A stretch of 64,000 bases of DNA from Vibrio ulleungensis (lineage in GTDB: Bacteria > Pseudomonadota > Gammaproteobacteria > Enterobacterales > Vibrionaceae): contig NZ_JAFEUM010000008.1 in assembly GCF_016900875.1 (NCBI RefSeq), positions 62,001 to 126,000 on the forward strand. Direction: 5' to 3'. The notes below the pieces were generated by a model. That model saw nothing but the letters and a program-made list of their open reading frames with translations, ran no database searches and was not told the origin of the DNA. Positions 61,220 to 64,000 of the stretch are shown piece by piece. A program made the position numbers and the translations under genes. Every line of letters starts with the position of its first letter. Within the stretch, counting starts at the first letter, position 1.

Positions 61220-61248
61220 AAAAAGATCGCTTTAATGCGATCTTTTTG
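61220..61248 (+). terminator. Hairpin terminator between lpxA and lpxB
   Basis: AAAAAGATCGC pairs with GCGATCTTTTT around TTTAAT. It stands inside the lipid A gene cluster 24 bases before lpxB. Confidence 0.8.
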
Positions 61249-61271
61249 TCGTTAATTAGGTAGCATTTTTC

Positions 61272-62438
61272 ATGGAAACAGGTCAACAAACATCGCCACT
61301 TAGAATTGGTATCGTCGCAGGCGAGCTTTCTGGTGATACGTTAGGCGAAGGTTTTATCAAGGCTATTTTGGCTGAGCATCCCTATGCCGAGTTCGTCGGT
61401 ATCGGTGGGCCAAAGATGAACGCATTGGGTTGTCGCTCTCTGTTTGATATGGAAGAGCTATCGGTGATGGGGTTGGTCGAAGTATTAGGCCGCCTCCCTC
61501 GACTTCTAAAAGTCAAAAAAGGGTTAGTCGATGAGTTTATTGCTAATCCGCCCGACGTGTTTGTTGGTATTGATGCACCAGACTTTAATCTGCGTTTAGA
61601 GCGCGATCTTAAAGATGCAGGGGTTAAGACGGTTCACTATGTAAGTCCTTCAGTCTGGGCGTGGCGACAAGGGCGTATCCACGGGATTGCTAAAGCAACC
61701 AATTTGGTGCTGGCTTTGCTCCCGTTCGAAAAGGCTTTTTACGACAAGTTTGATGTGCCTTGTGAGTTTGTGGGGCACACTTTGGCAGACGCCATTCCAA
61801 TGCACTCGGATAAACAAGCCGCGCGTGTAAAGTTAGGCCTAGACAGTGAAAAACGCTACCTTGCGGTGTTACCTGGTAGCCGCGGCGCCGAGCTCGAGAA
61901 GTTGTGCGAACCCTTTATTAAAACCTGCCAAAAATTACACGCCGATGATCCAGAACTGGGCTTTGTCGTGGCACTGGTCAATGATAAAAGGCGTCAGCAG
62001 TTTGAGAAAGCGTGGCAAGAATTTGCACCAGAGCTTGAGTTTACGCTGGTTAATGACACAGCTACCGATGTTATGACCGCAAGTGATGTGGTGATGCTAG
62101 CCTCTGGCACAGTGGCGTTAGAGTGCATGTTAATAAAACGTCCGATGGTTGTTGGCTATATTGTTAATCCAGTCACCGCGTGGTTGCTTAAGCGTTTAGT
62201 TAAAAGTAAGTTTGTGTCGCTACCCAATATTTTATCCGATCGAGAGTTGGTAAAAGAGTATTTACTGGAAGAGTGTAACCCCGATAACCTCAGCGCAGAA
62301 GTCACTCGACTACTGGGTGATGAGTCGAAACCTATGGTCGAAGAGTTCACGAGGTTGCATCACATGATTCGTAAAGATGCCGATGTGCAATCGGCGCAAG
62401 CTGTTTTAAGGCTGATCGATAGAGAGAATAAGTCATGA
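61272..62438 (+). CDS. lpxB: Lipid-A-disaccharide synthase
   Basis: LpxB joins lipid X to UDP-2,3-diacylglucosamine, making the lipid A disaccharide at the inner membrane. The 388-residue glycosyltransferase (GT19) shows IVAGELSGDTLG, VGIGGPKM, DAPDFNLRLERDLK, VHYVSPSVWAWRQGR, LPGSRGAELEKL and ASGTVALECMLIKRPMVVGY. The ribosome site is poor and a terminator lies 24 bases upstream, so its expression relative to lpxA may be lowered. rnhB overlaps its stop by 4 bases (ATGA). Confidence 0.96.
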   Translation: METGQQTSPLRIGIVAGELSGDTLGEGFIKAILAEHPYAEFVGIGGPKMNALGCRSLFDMEELSVMGLVEVLGRLPRLLKVKKGLVDEFIANPPDVFVGIDAPDFNLRLERDLKDAGVKTVHYVSPSVWAWRQGRIHGIAKATNLVLALLPFEKAFYDKFDVPCEFVGHTLADAIPMHSDKQAARVKLGLDSEKRYLAVLPGSRGAELEKLCEPFIKTCQKLHADDPELGFVVALVNDKRRQQFEKAWQEFAPELEFTLVNDTATDVMTASDVVMLASGTVALECMLIKRPMVVGYIVNPVTAWLLKRLVKSKFVSLPNILSDRELVKEYLLEECNPDNLSAEVTRLLGDESKPMVEEFTRLHHMIRKDADVQSAQAVLRLIDRENKS

Positions 62439-63052
62439 GCAAAGCTGTAGAGCTCGAGCCGTTTGAATACCCTAGTGGGTATACTTTCATTGCTGGCGTT
62501 GATGAAGTGGGCAGGGGGCCGCTTGTTGGCGATGTGGTGACCGCTGCGGTAATTTTAGATCCTAACAACCCCATTCCAGGGCTGACAGACTCTAAAAAAC
62601 TGAGTGAGAAAAAACGGTTAGCCTTAGAGCCGTTAATTAAAGAACGAGCGCTGGCGTGGTGTATCGGTCGATGCACCCCACAAGAAATTGACCAGCTTAA
62701 TATCCTACAAGCTACCATGGTCGCAATGCAGCGCGCGATCAATGGACTTTCTACTACTCCAAATCTTGCGTTAATTGACGGCAATCGTACCCCCGAATTA
62801 ACCATGGACGCTATTGCTGTGGTCAAAGGAGACTTGCGAGTCCCTGAAATCAGCGCCGCCTCTATTATAGCTAAGGTGGCCCGTGATAATGACATGCAAG
62901 AGCTTGATAAGCAGTATCCTCAGTTTGGCTTTGCCCAGCACAAAGGGTATCCGACAAAAGCGCATTTCGCCGCAATCGAAGAGTTTGGTGTGATTGAGCA
63001 GTATCGAAAGAGTTTTAAACCGGTGAAGCGCGTTTTAGGAATTGAGGACTGA
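62435..63052 (+). CDS. rnhB: Ribonuclease HII
   Basis: RNase HII cuts RNA in RNA-DNA hybrids and starts removal of single ribonucleotides from DNA. The 205-residue protein has the acidic metal motif D23-E24-V-G-R-G in AGVDEVGRGPLVGDVV, LTDSKKLSEKKR, ALIDGNRTP, VVKGDLRVPEISAASIIAKV and FAQHKGYPT. The ATGA overlap with lpxB shows coupling. dnaE begins 7 bases after the stop; this order is standard in gamma-proteobacteria. Confidence 0.97.
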   Translation: MSKAVELEPFEYPSGYTFIAGVDEVGRGPLVGDVVTAAVILDPNNPIPGLTDSKKLSEKKRLALEPLIKERALAWCIGRCTPQEIDQLNILQATMVAMQRAINGLSTTPNLALIDGNRTPELTMDAIAVVKGDLRVPEISAASIIAKVARDNDMQELDKQYPQFGFAQHKGYPTKAHFAAIEEFGVIEQYRKSFKPVKRVLGIED

Positions 63053-63059
63053 ATCAGTA

Positions 63060-64000
63060 ATGTCTAACCCGAAGTTTGTTCACTTAAGAATTCACAGTGA
63101 TTTTTCAATGATTGATGGCGTGTCAAAAGTACCGCCTATTGTTAAAAAAGTCGCTGAATTGGGTATGCCAGCAATGGCATTAACCGACTTTACCAATTTA
63201 TGTGGATTGGTGAAGTACTACAACGCTGCGCACAACAACGGCATTAAGCCGATTATTGGTGCTGACTTCCTGATGCAGTCCGACGAGTTGGGTGACGAAC
63301 TGACTCACATCACTGTGCTTGCGTCTGACAATAAGGGCTACAACAACCTCACATTGCTCATTTCTGAGGCGTATTTACGTGGTCATGTTCAGCATAGCCC
63401 TGTCATAGACAAAGAGTGGCTTGCCAAATATAACCAGGGCCTTATCGTTCTTTCTGGTGCCAAAGACGGTGAAGTTGGTAAAGCACTATTAAAAGGGAAC
63501 TCAGATTTAGCGAACCAATGCGTCGATTTCTATCAGCAACATTTTGCCGATCGCTTTTATTTGGAACTGACCCGTACGGGTAGGGCAGACGAAGAGAGTT
63601 ATTTACACTTTGCTCTTGAATTGGCTGCAGAGCGCGACTTGCCAGTTGTCGCGACCAACCAAGTGGTCTTTTTATCGACCGACGATTTCGACGCTCATGA
63701 AATCCGTGTAGCGATCCATGATGGATATACACTCGAAGACCCACGTCGACCAAAACTCTACAGCAATCAGCAATATCTGCGTTCTGAAGACGAGATGGTG
63801 GAGCTGTTTCAAGACATTCCAGAAGCTTTGCAAAACTCGGTAGAAATTGCCAAACGTTGCAACGTGACAGTACGTCTGAACGAGTATTTCTTACCCAACT
63901 TCCCAACAGAAGGGATGAAGATTGAAGACTTTTTGGTTAAAAAGTCTCAAGAAGGCTTGGAGCGACGTCTGGCGTTTTTATTCCCCGATGAAGAGGTGCG
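63060..64000 (+). CDS. dnaE: DNA polymerase III alpha subunit (N-terminal part, runs off the window)
   Basis: DnaE is the catalytic subunit of the replicative polymerase. The frame from ATG at 63060 is open to the window end, so 313 residues of about 1160 are visible. They form the PHP domain: FVHLRIHSDFSMIDGVSKVP, ALTDFTNLCGLVKYYNAA, GIKPIIGADF, then FYLELTRTGRADEESYLHFA and VATNQVVFL. The HSDFSMIDG start and the rnhB neighbour leave little doubt. The polymerase core is outside the window. Confidence 0.96.
   Translation, partial: MSNPKFVHLRIHSDFSMIDGVSKVPPIVKKVAELGMPAMALTDFTNLCGLVKYYNAAHNNGIKPIIGADFLMQSDELGDELTHITVLASDNKGYNNLTLLISEAYLRGHVQHSPVIDKEWLAKYNQGLIVLSGAKDGEVGKALLKGNSDLANQCVDFYQQHFADRFYLELTRTGRADEESYLHFALELAAERDLPVVATNQVVFLSTDDFDAHEIRVAIHDGYTLEDPRRPKLYSNQQYLRSEDEMVELFQDIPEALQNSVEIAKRCNVTVRLNEYFLPNFPTEGMKIEDFLVKKSQEGLERRLAFLFPDEEV

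Noticed and set aside
62347..62895. 182-residue frame opposite rnhB
   Set aside because: Antisense to conserved RNase HII motifs; no family.
63442..63906. 154-residue minus-strand frame near the right edge
   Set aside because: It is antisense to the PHP domain of dnaE, which is open through the window end.
1..64000. Mobile elements, CRISPR arrays, toxin-antitoxin or phage-defence islands
   Set aside because: No transposase, integrase, spacer-repeat array or defence-type gene cluster is visible; gene order is that of a conserved vibrio chromosome.

Overview
This window is chromosomal core sequence from a gamma-proteobacterium of the family Vibrionaceae, probably Vibrio or a close relative. 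The evidence is the gene content and order (tadA-mltF-purL; proBA-nrdR-ribDE-ribH-nusB-thiL-pgpA; dxs-ispA-xseB next to the sodium-motor genes pomAB; map/rpsB-tsf-pyrH-frr-uppS-cdsA-ispC-rseP-bamA-skp-lpxD-fabZ-lpxA-lpxB-rnhB-dnaE), the close similarity of PomA and PomB to the Vibrio polar-flagellum stator, and families common in vibrios (DUF3332, DUF3301, DUF3461, DUF3549, DUF2310). I see no insertion sequence, prophage, integron, CRISPR array, tRNA or rRNA.

Layout. 1-9 kb: end of an unidentified membrane-protein gene, tadA, a 44-residue basic protein, mltF, purL behind a PurR box, a DUF3332 lipoprotein and pepD. 9-13.4 kb: a 790-base gene-free stretch with an orphan terminator that probably ends a small RNA, then a PurR-controlled purine salvage pair (NCS2 permease and gpt), frsA and crl. 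13.5-20.9 kb: proline synthesis (proBA), then nrdR, riboflavin synthesis (ribD, ribE, ribH, without the ribBA gene expected between ribE and ribH), nusB, thiL and pgpA. 21-24 kb, minus strand: xseB-ispA-dxs. 24.3-30 kb: pomAB, thiI, the divergent pair gcvB (small RNA)/gcvA, and rlmM. 30-37.4 kb, minus strand: xni, ppnN, two proteins with degenerate GGDEF domains, and queF. 37.4-42.7 kb: syd, a DUF2310 zinc-ribbon protein, several small conserved proteins, yqcC-truC and DUF3461. 42.8-47.9 kb, minus strand: glnD, an MFS transporter and map. 48-64 kb, plus strand: the translation, isoprenoid, outer-membrane and lipid A cluster from rpsB to the start of dnaE.

How the genes work together. The right end couples translation factors (S2, EF-Ts, RRF) with UMP kinase, phospholipid and undecaprenyl carrier synthesis, site-2 protease, outer-membrane protein assembly (BamA, Skp) and lipid A synthesis. 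Isoprenoid precursors link the two halves: dxs and ispA at 21-24 kb, ispC and uppS at 51-54 kb. Purine control appears at purL (de novo synthesis) and at permease-gpt (salvage), each with a PurR-type operator. The most useful non-coding result is a clear GcvB small RNA divergent from gcvA. The most useful unexplained element is the structured orphan transcript near 9.3-9.47 kb. No wholly new multi-gene system is evident.
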